This document shows positions 38,644 to 50,656 of a stretch of DNA of 64,000 nucleotides, piece after piece. This stretch comes from Dillenia suffruticosa. Its lineage: Eukaryota; Streptophyta; Magnoliopsida; Dilleniales; Dilleniaceae. How positions within the stretch are numbered: position 1 is the stretch's first letter; every line of letters begins with the position of its first letter. The stretch is from assembly GCA_033439265.1 (NCBI GenBank), contig JAVTVX010000026.1, positions 14,695,001 through 14,759,000 of the forward strand. The letters run 5' to 3'. A program made the translations under genes and the position numbers. The notes under the pieces are model-generated. The model saw only the letters and a list, made by a program, of their open reading frames with translations. It had not been told where the DNA came from and did not search any database.

Positions 38644-39585
38644 ACTTGATTTCGAATAACGGTTGATATAGTAAAAGAAAAAATCCACTTGAAATTCAAC
38701 ACCCTCCTATTATAGTTCCAATTTTATCGATGTTCCCGACGTATAGTGCCAGACAAGAAATTCTTGAGACATAATGTGACATAATTTATCGGATCCTCTC
38801 AATATAGTGATAAAATATTATACTTTATTAACTAAATTCTCAAGACAAACGTAAAAAAAGTCATCCTTAAATTGGGTTCCACAATATTCAAATTGAATTA
38901 ATCAAATAATCTAGATATTTAACTCTGTTTAACAAAAACTTAATTAGTGATGTAACTACAGACATTTTGAGTAATGCAGAGGATTTTTCAAACATGTGAA
39001 TTATTACACGTAGTAACAAAAATTCACTACACATAATTCATCAAACTGCTAAAATTTCTTTAGTTCATCCACAGTGGGAGAAGAAAAGGGGTAAAAGAAT
39101 CTTTATCTATTTAATTTTGATCTATGATTTTGGACATGGCAATACTATGATTACAAAACAACAATGCAGTTACCTGCACCATTACAGTTACTTTGTCTCA
39201 TATATCTTCATAAACAAGACCCAAAAGAAAAAATGGGAATTCATTCAGCAAAAATTTTCAATCAGTCAAACAAACAGAAGTAACAAAAGGAATCAAGAGG
39301 AACCATAATCCCCATAACAAGAACTGACGGGGCGTTGCATTAGATCATGCCCCGGACGCTGTTTGCTTCAAACAGTCAATGTTGCATAATCCAACTGATC
39401 TTACCATGTCTCCAAACCTGCATAAATACTCAAACATTATGAGCTGAATATTTGACTTGACCATGGACACAGGTAGCAGAGATAGACATGACAAAGTTAT
39501 AAAATTTTACAGTGTCCCTGCAATATAGCTTTGAAAAAATTAGCATTTATGTGCCCTAGTGATCCTTTGTAAGAGTCCATAATTT

Positions 39586-40972
39586 CTACCTATCAAAGCT
39601 GTTCCTTGATCTTTCAGACTGATCTGTGCTGTTCCTCGCTTTGCTAGGCCGGTCTACGCTCCTCCTAAATTTCTCTTTCCTGTCCGTGCTCACTCTGGAC
39701 TTTTCTCTATCATCTGTGCTATGTCTAGACTTCTCTCTCTGTCCGGTACTAGGCCTAGGCTTGTCTCTGCAGCCTGTGCTTAGTCTGGACTTGTCTCTAT
39801 GGTCTGCAGTGTTGCCAGGATGTCCCAATTGTTCTTCTCTTCGTCTGTCATTAATTTGAGGGCGTGCCAATTTTTCAACAGCAGAAATGAACTTTCTCAG
39901 ATGCTTTAAGTACTCCGGGAAGAGCTCAAGGTTGCAGTGATTGCCTCCTTCTAGCCATAGAGGTTCGTACTTCTCTTTGCAAAGCTCCCAAAGTTGCTTT
40001 CCATGCGAGCAATCCACAACTTCATCTGCAGTCCCCTGCATGTTGCATTGACTGTTTCAAATTGGACAACAAGAATCAAGCATGCCTGTAATCTAATTCA
40101 ATTAGGCACTTACATGAATGATCAGAACGGGACAGTTAATTAGTGGAATTTTATCAATATTCTGCAGCATACAGAAAATGGGCATTCATTTGGGGAATAA
40201 ATAGGATTTTGAGACAAACTTGTGTTGTACCATAAAGAGAAACAATAACCTTATATATGTCAAATGAGAATGTTTTCTTCACAGGATACATGACACGGAG
40301 GCCTGAGAGGATTGCACTGTGAAGAACCACTGCCCTAAGTTGGGGCAAGTGGAGAGCCAATTCAAGAGCCGGTCCACTCCCAACAGACTGCCCATATAGT
40401 ATAACGTCCTCCTCCTTTGCTCCATAAGTTTCTTCCAGGCATCTGTAAGCAGCCTCTATGTCTGCATAAGTGTCTTGCTCACTAGGCTGCATATACATGA
40501 AAAGAATTACCAGTTTTTCTCCTGTCAAACATAAATTTTGGAGTTTGATGAAATACCTTTCCTGATGACTGTCCATACCCTGAATAATCATAACTGTAAG
40601 AGAAAAAAATAATGAAAATTCAGAAACATCCTTAACTAGAATACTAAGAACAGGAGAGTTTGATACGAACCCCATCAAATTAACACCCAGATGGAGACTA
40701 AGTTCGGTGAAAATATTAAACATCTGTCCAAGATCGGCGGCATTTCCATGGGAGTAAAGTACTGTCAGCTTAGCAGAAGAATTCTTCACGTACATTGCAA
40801 CAATCTCGTTCCCTCTCCTAGTCAGTAACCTCGAAACATACACATTATCTCTCTTCGGAACACCAGAGATCATCATTTTCCCCGTTTCTTCATCAGTAAT
40901 GATCTTATACGTTGGAGGGTTTGGTGGGAAGAAGGCAAACTTGGCTGCCATGGTTGATGTTGCAGCCCCCAT
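39586..40972 (-). CDS. ABHD17-like alpha/beta hydrolase with repeat tail
   Basis: Predicted 357-residue serine hydrolase. Exons in transcript order: 40972-40671, 40593-40557, 40486-40250, 40161-40114, 40035-39586. The chosen ATG gives [20 protein letters not shown]. Gly2 with Ser6 fits an N-myristoylation signal, so membrane attachment is likely. The fold is shown by [11 protein letters not shown] (oxyanion loop), nucleophile S147 in GQSVGSG, acid D212 in GTADEVVD and H241 in GGNHCNLE. Animal ABHD17 proteins are depalmitoylases; thioesterase activity in this plant protein is inference. After the catalytic domain, the last 70 residues form seven tandem 10-residue repeats of the type REKSRxSTDR, strongly basic and rich in Ser/Thr. 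The remembered Arabidopsis counterpart, At1g13610, is beside an RGF gene, as here. Confidence 0.9.
39589..39798 (-). repeat. Seven 30-bp coding repeats (10-residue units) in hydrolase tail
   Basis: In translation order the units are [60 protein letters not shown] and [10 protein letters not shown]. Arg5 and Ser7 are invariant in all seven. The reading frame is kept because each unit is exactly 30 bp. Confidence 0.93.
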
Positions 40973-43746
40973 TCTCAATCAAACAAAGAAAAGCGAAAAG
41001 GATGAAATTGTGCAAGACTTTTGATGAATGGTTCGGACACAATTAGATGGAACCGAGGTTATTAGACAGCGTATTGAAACAAGAGTTATCGGATATTCGT
41101 TGGGGAGAGAGAAAGATGTTCCCTTGTTCTTTGGGGGATGATGTTTGATCTATTAGGAAAAGAGAATAATGACCCTGATTAGAGATGGATTTACCTATAA
41201 AACTCTGGCTTGAAAATATAACATGCCTCAATATGTTAGTACTTTGGCTAGAGTCCTCTGCTCTTGGACAGTCGTAGCACAGCACCATATACTTTTCTAT
41301 CAACTTTAATCTTGGCAGACGGTATGAGTCAAAAAGGAAAGCAGGGTATAATAAGAGCTATGAAGCAGAATACAAACATAAGACAGAAGATGTAATACAA
41401 AAAGACACATTAAGACAGTAATACGAAAAAAATAAGGAAAAATTTTCTGGTATTATAAATTATATTGTAATGCATTGTACTTAAAAAACTTCGTCCATAC
41501 AGAGGTAAAGGGTATCACTTCTAATTATCCACAACAACAAGCGGGCAACACTATCAAAATCTCCATAGCTCTTACATATTGCCAGTAAATTCAAACATGA
41601 ATTTAACTTGGTTGACTAGCAGCATAACACAAATTAGTTTGATTCATGATTTTCCATTGACACAGTGAGTCAAAAGGTCTTATAATTGAACTCCTTTCAC
41701 TCCAAACCTTCTTTTTCTTGAAGACATTTGATAAAAGCTTTGAAAAACCATTATGAGTAAAGCCTCAAAAAGTTGCTTTTGAGGAGCTATTAAGGGCTCT
41801 CCATGATCCTCCAATCCCACTAGATTGCTTTTGTCACAAAACAGTTGGCTTTCCAATTCGAAATCTTGTGGACAAGAAAAGTGAAATTGGGATTTTATGC
41901 GAACAAAAGTGAATTAGCCATCAATGGTGTGGGACTAGCTGAGAAAAGTGGGGGGGAACACCACATAATTACATTACTAGAAAAAGTCACTTATCAGCAA
42001 TGAAGATGTAAAAGCCTTTCTGGATGGCAAATAGTATGAGTACTGTTATGGGGATCAGAAATTGAAAACAAAGTTGGTGAATTAGGGTCATAAAATCAAA
42101 ACCAATCTCAAGTGCTTATAGCTCTATCTGAGTGGAGTGACACATTGGAAGGACCCCCTCTGTATAACTGGTGACATTGCAACTGTCTGACTATAGAGCT
42201 TTTGAAATGTTGGAGAATCAATAGAATAGAAATAAAATGCAGCTTCTTGGAGTACCATCCTACAATTAGTTTCCATCCACAGAAAATTGGGAGGGCAAGG
42301 CAAGGTATATTGTCCAGAAGGAGAGGATTGGAGAGAGATGCAGGAGATCAAAAGTTAGTAATACTCCAAATTTATGATTTCTTGGATTTCAATTATTTTT
42401 TCAACATCCAAATAAGAGGGCGAGATCTTCATCCTCTCCGCTCCATTTCTTTCCCGCTTCATCAAATCCTCAAGAAACTCTAGCAAATTAAATAAAAATA
42501 ATCCTCTAGACACAAAACAAAACTGCAAGTCTAATACGTACACAATGCGAAGCAAAATATCCCTAGTCAATTCAGTACAAGTACATCTTTTTGTGGTCTA
42601 TTGTAATATACTCTAAATGACATTTGAATTCACTAGGCGCCACATGGTTGATTGGATGTGCTAGTTATCATGCACACCTTGTCACAAGCACATTTTCCAA
42701 CCCTGAAAAAGATAATATGTTGGTGTTGACGTGCAGATGGTTTTGCCACACAGTACTATAATCAAACACATAGTTCTCAAAGGACACCCACTGAAACAAA
42801 AGTTGAAGAGAACAAGGACCTTTGGTGTTCTCACTTTTGGACTCCAAAGTTCATGCATAAAAGTAAAACAAATGCAAGTCCTTGTGGGGTTAGAAATTCA
42901 ATACATACAGTGACCACTTGACCGTGTTCCAAAATCTCTTGGTTTTATGCAGATCTCTCTTTTTGGAAATAATGCCTGCTAATCACATTCTTCCCACGTA
43001 TCAGTGCATTGTTCAAATATCTTATTAAGAAATCTCTAGCTTTGTTGCTTAATTAGAAAGCCTAGTCATAGTCTAGTCCCCCTAGCTGGCTGTTTTCTCT
43101 ACTACATTGGATACCTACCACTACTTTCCCATGTCGGATTTCTCACCTGTAAGTGGTCTCAGATCCTAAGTAAACCGATGTTTTTACTAAGCTGAGGTGG
43201 CTAGAAAATGATCTTCCTCTAGGGGGCTGCGTTTTGGTCAAATTAAAAATAAGATGAGGCCTAGAATTGACACACAAATTCACGTTTATTTTATGGGGAC
43301 TAGGAGAGTTATTCCAGTAAAATATGCATGGAAAGGGCTCCTCGTCGAGTGCATGGCGGCAGACAAGCTCAAAACACCCATGTCTTCCGTTCCACGCCAC
43401 CACACCATATGCGTTTTCTCTAGCAAATTTCAACATAGGAAGAGCACTCTCTTAACATATTCATCAATCTAAGATCTGTGGCTAGGATTGCTTCGTGATC
43501 CTCATAATCCAAATTTAAATTAGCATGTTGTGTGGTAAAAGAGTGCACTTTAGCATTTTGTAACACTTCTCTGAAATGGGGATGTGTGGGGGAATTTATA
43601 ATCCCAAACATTGACTTGATGGTAGAGAAGAATTAAGTGATGGAGAAAGAAACCTTTCTTTGACCCTGCACTTTGCATTCAAATATTCTTCTCTCTGCTG
43701 ATTCTGAGCAGCAAACAGACATACCTGACCTAAAGGAAGATACAAA
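40973..43746. other. Divergent intergenic region between hydrolase and RGF genes
   Basis: This is shared upstream DNA for the minus-strand hydrolase and the plus-strand RGF gene. No exon could be supported. Open frames at 42124-42351 and 43143-43611 have no recognisable family, and the latter lie directly in the RGF promoter region. Confidence 0.45.
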
Positions 43747-44393
43747 ATGGTGCATGCAAAGTTCACAAGCCTTTTGCTAGTCATCTTCACTACCTTAATC
43801 CTGGCATACGCACATAACCACCAAGGTATTTGCCTTCTTTTCTAGTAATCCTGTTTGCACCAAATGATTTCAAAATGGCAACTTCTTTAAAACTCAACCG
43901 TATACCTTTTCTCTTCGTATTAACAGGTAATGCAGCTCAAGAACAGATTACCATCTTCACTAAAAAGGTATAAGATTGTTGTTTGACAAACATTCATCCT
44001 ATATGCATCCAAACTTTTGAGCCCATGTACAGAGTTTGTCCACTATGCTTCAAAATTAATTAAAAAGAAAACTCCCATTCTCTATATGTTTTTACCAACC
44101 TTTTGATCTTATGCATAAACCATTTGCAGGGCATTGACGGAAGAAAAATGTTGAGCCACCTTGTTAGAGGTCCGGAGAAGGTGAAGAGCATGGAAACCAA
44201 CAAACGGTTGTCAGAGATTTCGAGCACAAATGATTTTGCTAGAAAATGTAACATGAGAAGTGAAGATGTATCAGGCAGAAGTCATAGGAGAAGTGCTAGA
44301 AGTGTATCATCTAAAGAAGTTGGTTTAGTTGGCTTTGTGGCCTTCAATGCAGACTACCATGGTCCACAGCATCACCCACCTAAGAATAATTGA
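43747..44393 (+). CDS. Root meristem growth factor (RGF/GOLVEN/CLEL) peptide precursor
   Basis: Secreted peptide-hormone precursor of 127 residues in three exons: 43747-43825, 43927-43967 and 44130-44393. A signal peptide (MVHAKFTSLLLVIFTTLILA, likely cut after AYA at residue 22) is followed by a variable, basic pro-region with KRLSE and RSHRRSARS, plausible subtilase processing context. The C-terminus is DYHGPQHHPPKNN (residues 115-127). It has the DY tyrosine-sulfation site, the hydroxylatable Pro and the HHPPKNN end shared, as I recall, with RGF2 and RGF3. Mature RGF peptides bind RGI/RGFR receptor kinases and maintain the root stem-cell niche through PLETHORA; the same role here is inferred. 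The small, split coding region is easily missed because each of the first two exons encodes fewer than 30 residues. Confidence 0.92.
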
Positions 44394-44734
44394 AGCACAA
44401 GGACGAAGCTCTATAAGGATTGCTTTTATGGCCTTTTGCCAATTTGCCCTTTTACCCTTTTCTTGTTTCATGCTTTTCTATTCAAAGGAAAACTACTACA
44501 AGGAGGACGAGCAGTTTGTATCATACAGCCATTTAGGCTCAAATTTTGACTACTTAATGATACTTACCATATAATTAGTATAATCAAAGTGTGATTTTAC
44601 TCCATTTTAAGCACAAGAATACCCGTTTTTCATTATATGTGTCGATTGAAAAATGCGGTTTTTTCTTGTTTTAATACAAGATCTGATTATTTGTTTTTCT
44701 TTTGTATTCATAAGAGCAGGGACAAGACCAATGC

Positions 44735-44923
44735 TTTATTGGTCCAGTGGGAAAGACACTTGCACCCCACAATAAGAACCGGGGTTCGAGTCTCGGTAGT
44801 GACAAAAACGATGTTAGGAGAGCTCCCTCACGATTGGGACCGGACAACAACTTGGCCGAAATTAGTCAGAGCGAAGTTACGGATACTTTACGATGGACTA
44901 AGTTCAGGGGACAAAAAAAAAAG
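44735..44923 (+). mobile_element. tRNA-derived SINE, longer family, well-preserved copy
   Basis: Box A (TTGGTCCAGTGGG) and box B (GGGGTTCGAGTCTCG) of a tRNA-type RNA polymerase III promoter are present at normal spacing. A tRNA-unrelated body and an A-run (44913-44922) follow. The body matches 38465-38643 in order. No flanking duplication could be fixed by eye. Confidence 0.78.
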
Positions 44924-45285
44924 AGCCGGGACCGGGGATAATTCTTGGTTGGGCTCGGGATCTCGCCCGGTGATGAAACTGGATCTGCTCTTCGGTTTAG
45001 TTCCGGCCATGATTTTCAATTTGAATGCTCAGCAATATTCAGCCTTGGGCCCTAATTTTCCAAATTTATTATCTTTTTCTTTTACCATGGTTTGACCACC
45101 ACCTGGTATCCAAAATTTTACCCTGACCAACATTTTCTTTTTTTTTTTTATTTTCATCTATCAGAGATTTAACTCGACTAATTTGTTCCGAGTACTATAA
45201 CCCCCGTTAAGGAGTTGACTTTCTTAAATCTTATTTTTTCATTTTTATGACTCTCTAATTTCATTTTTCCATCCCTAAGGGAATA

Positions 45286-45357
45286 ACCTGATAGTCACAA
45301 TCTCCCTTCCCTAATTCTGAGATCCAAGATTCGAATTCTTGTATAATAAAAAAAAAT
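45286..45357 (+). mobile_element. Short SINE-like copy, degraded
   Basis: The order ATAGTCACAATCTCCCTTCC, then box-B-like AAGATTCGAATTCT and an A-run repeats the layout of the short family seen at 18234 and 63190. Box A is poorly preserved. Confidence 0.45.
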
Positions 45358-47379
45358 TCATTTCTCCTTTCTCATGACTCAAATTTAAAACCTATAGTTA
45401 AAGAAATATAACACACACACATAAGAGATCGGTTATTATCACCAACATTTAGCAACAACGTAGTAACATTTCTCTTGTACTAAAAATTTAAATTTAAAAT
45501 TATCGTAAAATTTTCAATTTTGTAATATTCATTTTTTTTTTGTTATATACAATAATTTGAATCCTAAATTTTAAGAAATTATTACTATCAGACTGTGCCT
45601 TTCAGACAATTTCACAACATCCGTAAGAAAGATAAATTTAGCTTGTCTCACACACACACATATAGAGAGAGAGAGGTCTTAAAAAATGCTTAGAGAGTAG
45701 TAATATTGGTTGCTTTCTGTTTTTACTCGGTAAAAATAATAAAAATCATATTTTGCAGTTGATTTTGTATATAGTATTACTCAAGCGTCGCGGAAAAATA
45801 AAAAAACCATCAATAATTCAACAATTCGTTTCCATATAGTTAGGTCAAAGGTTTAATCTTGGAAAATGTGGGTTTGTTTGGATATTCTTGACTCTTCTTA
45901 ATTTATTTTTTATTTTATTTTATTAATTTTTTTCAAAAAATATAAAATCCTATTCGCCAAAGTTAAATTCATTTAAAAAATTAAAATTATCATTACATTA
46001 ATAATTCTTTTTTTCATAAAAATCATATCTGAGCTCTCATCTCTTCCAAAGAACCCTCGAAGAAATTTGAGGGCTCTTCGGACTGTTTTGAAGGGCAGGT
46101 GGAATTGGAAAAAGACTACTCCACACCAGCAGACAAGCACAACAGGTGCATCAATGGTAGAGGCAGCTAACAGTACAAACTGGCAACAACTTTTCTCTCC
46201 CCCTCCCCCCTAAAAAGATACTGATTTATTCCTTTTTCTTTTTTTTTTAATCTTATTTTCCTTTTTATTCTAATCCTTTTACTTTCCATCTTACATTTTA
46301 ATACTCTAATTACCAACAGATGTTATTTATATTTTTAGAAATATAAATAATAATTATTATTTATTATATCATCATCATTAATACCAATCGTTTAAATCTT
46401 ATTAATCGATATTTAAAATCTTAGATTCCGGATAATCTCACGTCAATGAGAATTACAATTCAGTTAATTAATCAAAATTACCCAAATAAACACTTAAGTA
46501 TGATTAACTAACTAAAGTTAATTAATCAGATTTTATAATTTTATTTCAATAAGACCTCGACATGATATGAGTGCGAAAGGAGTTCAAGAATCAATTTTCC
46601 TTTTATAAGAGATAAAATCATTTATTTTGGCTTTTTAACCCTATATTGTATGATGAATCTCGAAAGATACGAAAGATCTCCCTCCAAATTATATATACAA
46701 CTTTTCTAAATAGAATTCTATTTAGAATTCTATTTACTAATTTTAAATTAAGAGTAAATAATCTGAACTTTTCTAAATAGAGCCATTAATTTATTGAAAA
46801 TTTTTATGGTTTCAAACATGGAAAGTCCTAATTTTATTGTTGAAGAGGAAAAATAATGAAAATAATAATGTAAAAGTCGTAATTAAAAAACTTTTTCCGG
46901 CGCAAAGCAAGCGAACGCTAAGAATAAGATTCTCCACAACTGACCCCCGCCCCCAATCGCAGTATATTAAACTATTTTATGCTCCACCCTGTATGTTAAA
47001 TAACAATTTCTGATATTTCATAACGAACAAATTATAAATTATTATTTTTTAACTCTATGGTAAACTTATATTAAATATTCCGTGTGAGTGGTATCGAGAC
47101 GAGTGACCTTCTAAAAAGTTGTTCTCTTGTTGCACGTGGTTTGCAGAATTTAATCATCAAAATTAAAATTTTGACCTAGTTTTAGTAATTTATTAGATTA
47201 TTCAAGGGAACAGACTTCATCGATGTTGATGTCCCGGAGAAATCCCATCAAATTTCTTGCTCGCCCTATCCCCCCTATAACAGGGGGACGTGGAATGGCC
47301 TTCCCAATCCCCATCCCCACCTCCTCTCTCTCCTCCTCCTCCTCCTCCTCATCCTAACCCCCCCCCCCCCCAAGAAATC

Positions 47380-48816
47380 ATGTCTAGCCCCATCAATTCC
47401 ACACACATCCTAGTCTTCCCCTTCCCAGCCCAAGGGCACATGCTCCCAATTCTAGACCTAACTCACCAACTCCTCCTCCGCAAGAACAATCTCACTATAA
47501 CCATTCTAGTGACCCCTAAAAACCTCCCTACCCTAACCCCACTTCTCACCACCCACCCCAATTCCCTCCACACCCTCGTCCTCCCTTTTCCTCCCCACCC
47601 CTCCATTCCTTCCGGCGTTGAAAACGTCAAAGAGCTCGGCATCTTCGGCAACCTCCCCATCATTTCTGCCCTCACCAGACTCCGCAATCCCATAATCCAG
47701 TGGTTTCGCTCCCACCATAACCCCCCCGTGGCCATCCTCTCTGATTTCTTCCTTGGGTGGACCCAACACTTGTCACGTGAGCTAAATATTTCCCGCATTG
47801 CCTTTTATAGCTCCGGTGCCTTTTTGACTTGTGTCTTAAATGACCTTTGGAAAAGAATTGAGACCGTTCGATCTCTTGATGTTGTTGACCTTTCGGATCT
47901 TCCTGGATCGCCGTCTTTCGTTGCGGATCATGTTCCTACTGTAATCCGCATGTACAGGGAATCCAACCCGGATTGTGAGATTTTGAAGGATGGCATGATC
48001 GCAAATACTTCAAGTTATGGGTGTGTTTTCAATTCTTTTGACGCCCTGGAGGGTAAGTATTTGGAGCATCTCAGGAGGACAACGGGTAATGGGCGGGTTT
48101 GGGCGGTTGGCCCGCTATTGTTAAAGGGAGATGTGGAGGAGAAATTGGATCGGGTCAACCCAATTGATGAGTTGGGTTTGGATGTGCTTGCTTGGCTTGA
48201 CACGTGCCCCAAAGGGTCAGTTATATATGTCTGTTTTGGGAGCCAGAAATTGCTGCTGAAGGAGACGATGGAAGCGTTGGCCTCGGGTCTCGAGAAAAGC
48301 GGGGCCCGCTTCATTTGGGTCGTTAAACCGGCATCGAAGGAAAAGATGGAGCGAGGTTATGGGTTGATTCCGGAAGGGTTTGAGGATCGGGTAAAGGGTC
48401 GGGGGTTGGTACTAAAAGGATGGGCCCCACAGGTGGCGATACTGAGTCATGCCTCGGTCGGCGGCTTTCTAAGTCACTGTGGTTGGAACTCGGTGTTAGA
48501 GTCCATAGCTGCGGGCGTAATGCTATTGGCATGGCCTATGGAGGCCGATCAATATGTAAACGCGAGATTACTGGTGGAGGACATGAACGCCGCCGTACGG
48601 GTTTGGGCTGGCGAAAAAACCATTCCCGACCCGGATGACTTGGCAAAAGCAATTAGCGAGTCGATGGGTGAAAGGAGGGAAGAGAGGTTGGGAGCCAAGG
48701 AATTGAGTGAGAATGCCTTGAAGGCAGTATGGGTTGGTGGGAGCTCATTTGGTTCACTGGATGACCTAGTTAAAGAGTTGGGTCAGCTTCAGCTTCAGCC
48801 AACATGTCCTCAATAA
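47380..48816 (+). CDS. UDP-glycosyltransferase, UGT89 family
   Basis: Intronless 478-residue family 1 glycosyltransferase that transfers a sugar from a UDP-sugar to a small acceptor, probably a flavonoid or other phenolic. The ATG at 47380 gives MSSPINSTHILVFPFPAQGHM. The longer frame starting at 47290 begins with GTG and would add only a Pro-rich leader. H20 in AQGHMLP is the catalytic base, and D119 in ILSDFFLGW the likely partner. PKNLP, LPFPPHPSIPSGVENV and SDFFLGW are UGT89 signatures. The PSPG box spans about residues 348-391 (WAPQV, then HCGWNSVLES and ADQ). Its last residue is Gln, which usually goes with UDP-glucose. It is probably cytosolic, with no signal peptide. The acceptor cannot be predicted from sequence. 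Confidence 0.93.
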   Translation: MSSPINSTHILVFPFPAQGHMLPILDLTHQLLLRKNNLTITILVTPKNLPTLTPLLTTHPNSLHTLVLPFPPHPSIPSGVENVKELGIFGNLPIISALTRLRNPIIQWFRSHHNPPVAILSDFFLGWTQHLSRELNISRIAFYSSGAFLTCVLNDLWKRIETVRSLDVVDLSDLPGSPSFVADHVPTVIRMYRESNPDCEILKDGMIANTSSYGCVFNSFDALEGKYLEHLRRTTGNGRVWAVGPLLLKGDVEEKLDRVNPIDELGLDVLAWLDTCPKGSVIYVCFGSQKLLLKETMEALASGLEKSGARFIWVVKPASKEKMERGYGLIPEGFEDRVKGRGLVLKGWAPQVAILSHASVGGFLSHCGWNSVLESIAAGVMLLAWPMEADQYVNARLLVEDMNAAVRVWAGEKTIPDPDDLAKAISESMGERREERLGAKELSENALKAVWVGGSSFGSLDDLVKELGQLQLQPTCPQ

Positions 48817-49944
48817 CAATCTTGCCATATCTCCTCCCCACGTTGCCCTTTAGGCCTAGGTTGTGTCATCTTTGCCTTGGTGTGTTCTGAATAGAAAACG
48901 CTGCAGTTTGACGGGTAGCTTTTCTATAATTGATTTAGATTGGCCCCATATTAATTTAAGGGATTAATGGGCACATTTCTTATCCTCTTTACGTCATTAC
49001 ATCTTCCTTTGAATAATTCGAAATTCGTGTTCTGAATTAGTGGCACCTTTAATATGTGTGTGTGTGTGTGTCTCTCTCTCTCTCTCTCTCTCTCTCTACA
49101 TTCTTTACACATTTTTAGCTTGTATTGAACATATTATGCATCTCGCCACTGCATAACCAATGTGAGAAACCACTAATTTAGCGGTGATCAAGTCTGAGAC
49201 AAGTAGAATAGAGAGCCAAGTCCCGTGTTATTGAAGCATCTGCAAGCAACAAGCTAAGCTGCAACTCAATAATTTTTTCCTCCTTTATTTTGAGTGCCCT
49301 TGTTTTAAGAAAAGGGTTTTTAAAAAAAAAAAAGAAAGAAAAACCGCATCACGGAAGTGCATGAGACTTTGTAAAGGCAGAAATGTAACTAAAAAGCAAT
49401 AGAATTTGATGGCATATCTGAAAGTGACGGCGGCATATCTGAAAGTGATGGCCAACAAATCTGGCATATATCTCGAGTACATTAACTACACTAACCATTC
49501 TATTCCTCACAGAAAACACCATTCTCAGCACTCTCGTCCTTATACCGAAACACCCTACTTGGCAATGACCCTTTTAGAGCAGAAACTTCAGTTAATGGAA
49601 AACTATGCTAAAAACTTTTGTTATACCCTTATTATTTTATTTTATTTTTTTTACCATCCCCTTTCTCATTTTCATCGTACCATACAGGGTGAGAAGAAGA
49701 CGAGATAAATTTGCATATAACTGCAGAAGAATATAGAAACATAGAATCTCAAAATTCAGAAACACAACTTATACAGGGATGCCATAACCCGCCGACACCT
49801 AGCAAGTAGTGTCTAGTGACCACTCTAACTAGTTACCTAAAAAGATAGTTTCGCTCGCTTTGGGCTTCACAGGCAACAATGGAGTTCACAGAGCTTATGT
49901 TTAAAGTTTAATTTTGAAGTTGACTTGAGCATTGCTGCAATGGA

Positions 49945-50099
49945 TGAGTTACTTTTTTAGTGATCTTGAGATCACCGATTCGAGACGTGAAAACATCTTT
50001 ACAAAAATATAAGGAAAAAATTATATACATATATGTATATCCTCCCCTATCCACACACTAAGCCAGGGAATACTTTATACCCGGGATGAGCCCTTTTTT
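49945..50099 (+). mobile_element. Au-type SINE, degraded
   Basis: A box-B-like GATTCGAGACGT is followed by AAACATCTTTACAAAAATATA, a degenerate CTCCCC and a terminal segment ending GGGATGAGCCCTTTTTT. That order (head, CTTTGCAAA-like word, CCTCCC, GGGT(A)TGCCCTTT end) is that of the Au SINE family of flowering plants as I recall it. It is heavily mutated. Confidence 0.5.
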
Positions 50100-50618
50100 G
50101 AAGGTGACATGAGAACAACTCCCCAACATGTGGCCCTCATATGGAATTCTGAAAAGGGTTTTATGCGACTTTAGGTCCAGATTTGTACAAAGTAGATTAT
50201 TCCTACCGCGTGTGTGTGTATGTCATGCGTGATATGGGCTTCTATATAAGTATGTAACAGTGTGAATTAAATTACATTCGTATAGGTTTGAATATTTTTT
50301 CTTTTAATTCAAGGATTCCGTTTTAGATAAATTAGTTTTCATTAAAATTAATCATTACCATAATAAACATTGGATTGTGCTAACTCAAATTTAATTCGGG
50401 CAAATCCTCTCCTAATCCTGGGTGATGAAATTGACAAGTTGCTTTGGCTACTTTAGGCTCTTGTCCCATTAGCTATTGGCTTGTTTACAATTTTGTCTAA
50501 CTTCAAAAGATAATAATAAATGACATATTTATGATTAATTCTGATCGGACAACATCAACTATGATTAAAACCAAGAACCGGAGAGATTTCCAACAATTTA
50601 AGACATCACTCTCTCTCG

Positions 50619-50656
<38 letters not shown>

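Larger units (their letters stand above)
36837..39585. other. Intergenic region between HSP90C promoter and ABHD17-like gene
   Basis: After the HSP90C promoter there is an AT dinucleotide tract (37101-37146), then AT-rich DNA and a GC-rich patch (about 38080-38290) with scattered GGCCC/GGGCT words that resembles unclassified repeat DNA. A SINE copy lies at 38465-38643. I see no gene. Confidence 0.5.
44394..47379. other. Intergenic region between RGF and UGT89 genes
   Basis: RGF 3' UTR, two SINE copies (44735-44923 and 45286-45357) and about 2 kb of AT-rich DNA. A small nested palindrome built from AGAATTCTATTT lies at about 46711-46737. A C-run (about 47360-47371) sits just before the UGT start codon. 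I see no gene. Confidence 0.5.

Noticed and set aside
43143-43611. Two minus-strand open frames upstream of the RGF gene
   Set aside because: No recognisable domain, position directly in the RGF promoter region, and no convincing splice context.
44739-44800. tRNA gene candidate with good box A and box B
   Set aside because: No acceptor-stem pairing or anticodon loop could be drawn, and the sequence continues into a body and A-tail shared with 38465, so it is a SINE.
47290-47379. N-terminal extension of the UGT frame
   Set aside because: The first codon is GTG and the extension is a low-complexity Pro run; the ATG at 47380 gives a normal UGT89 N-terminus.
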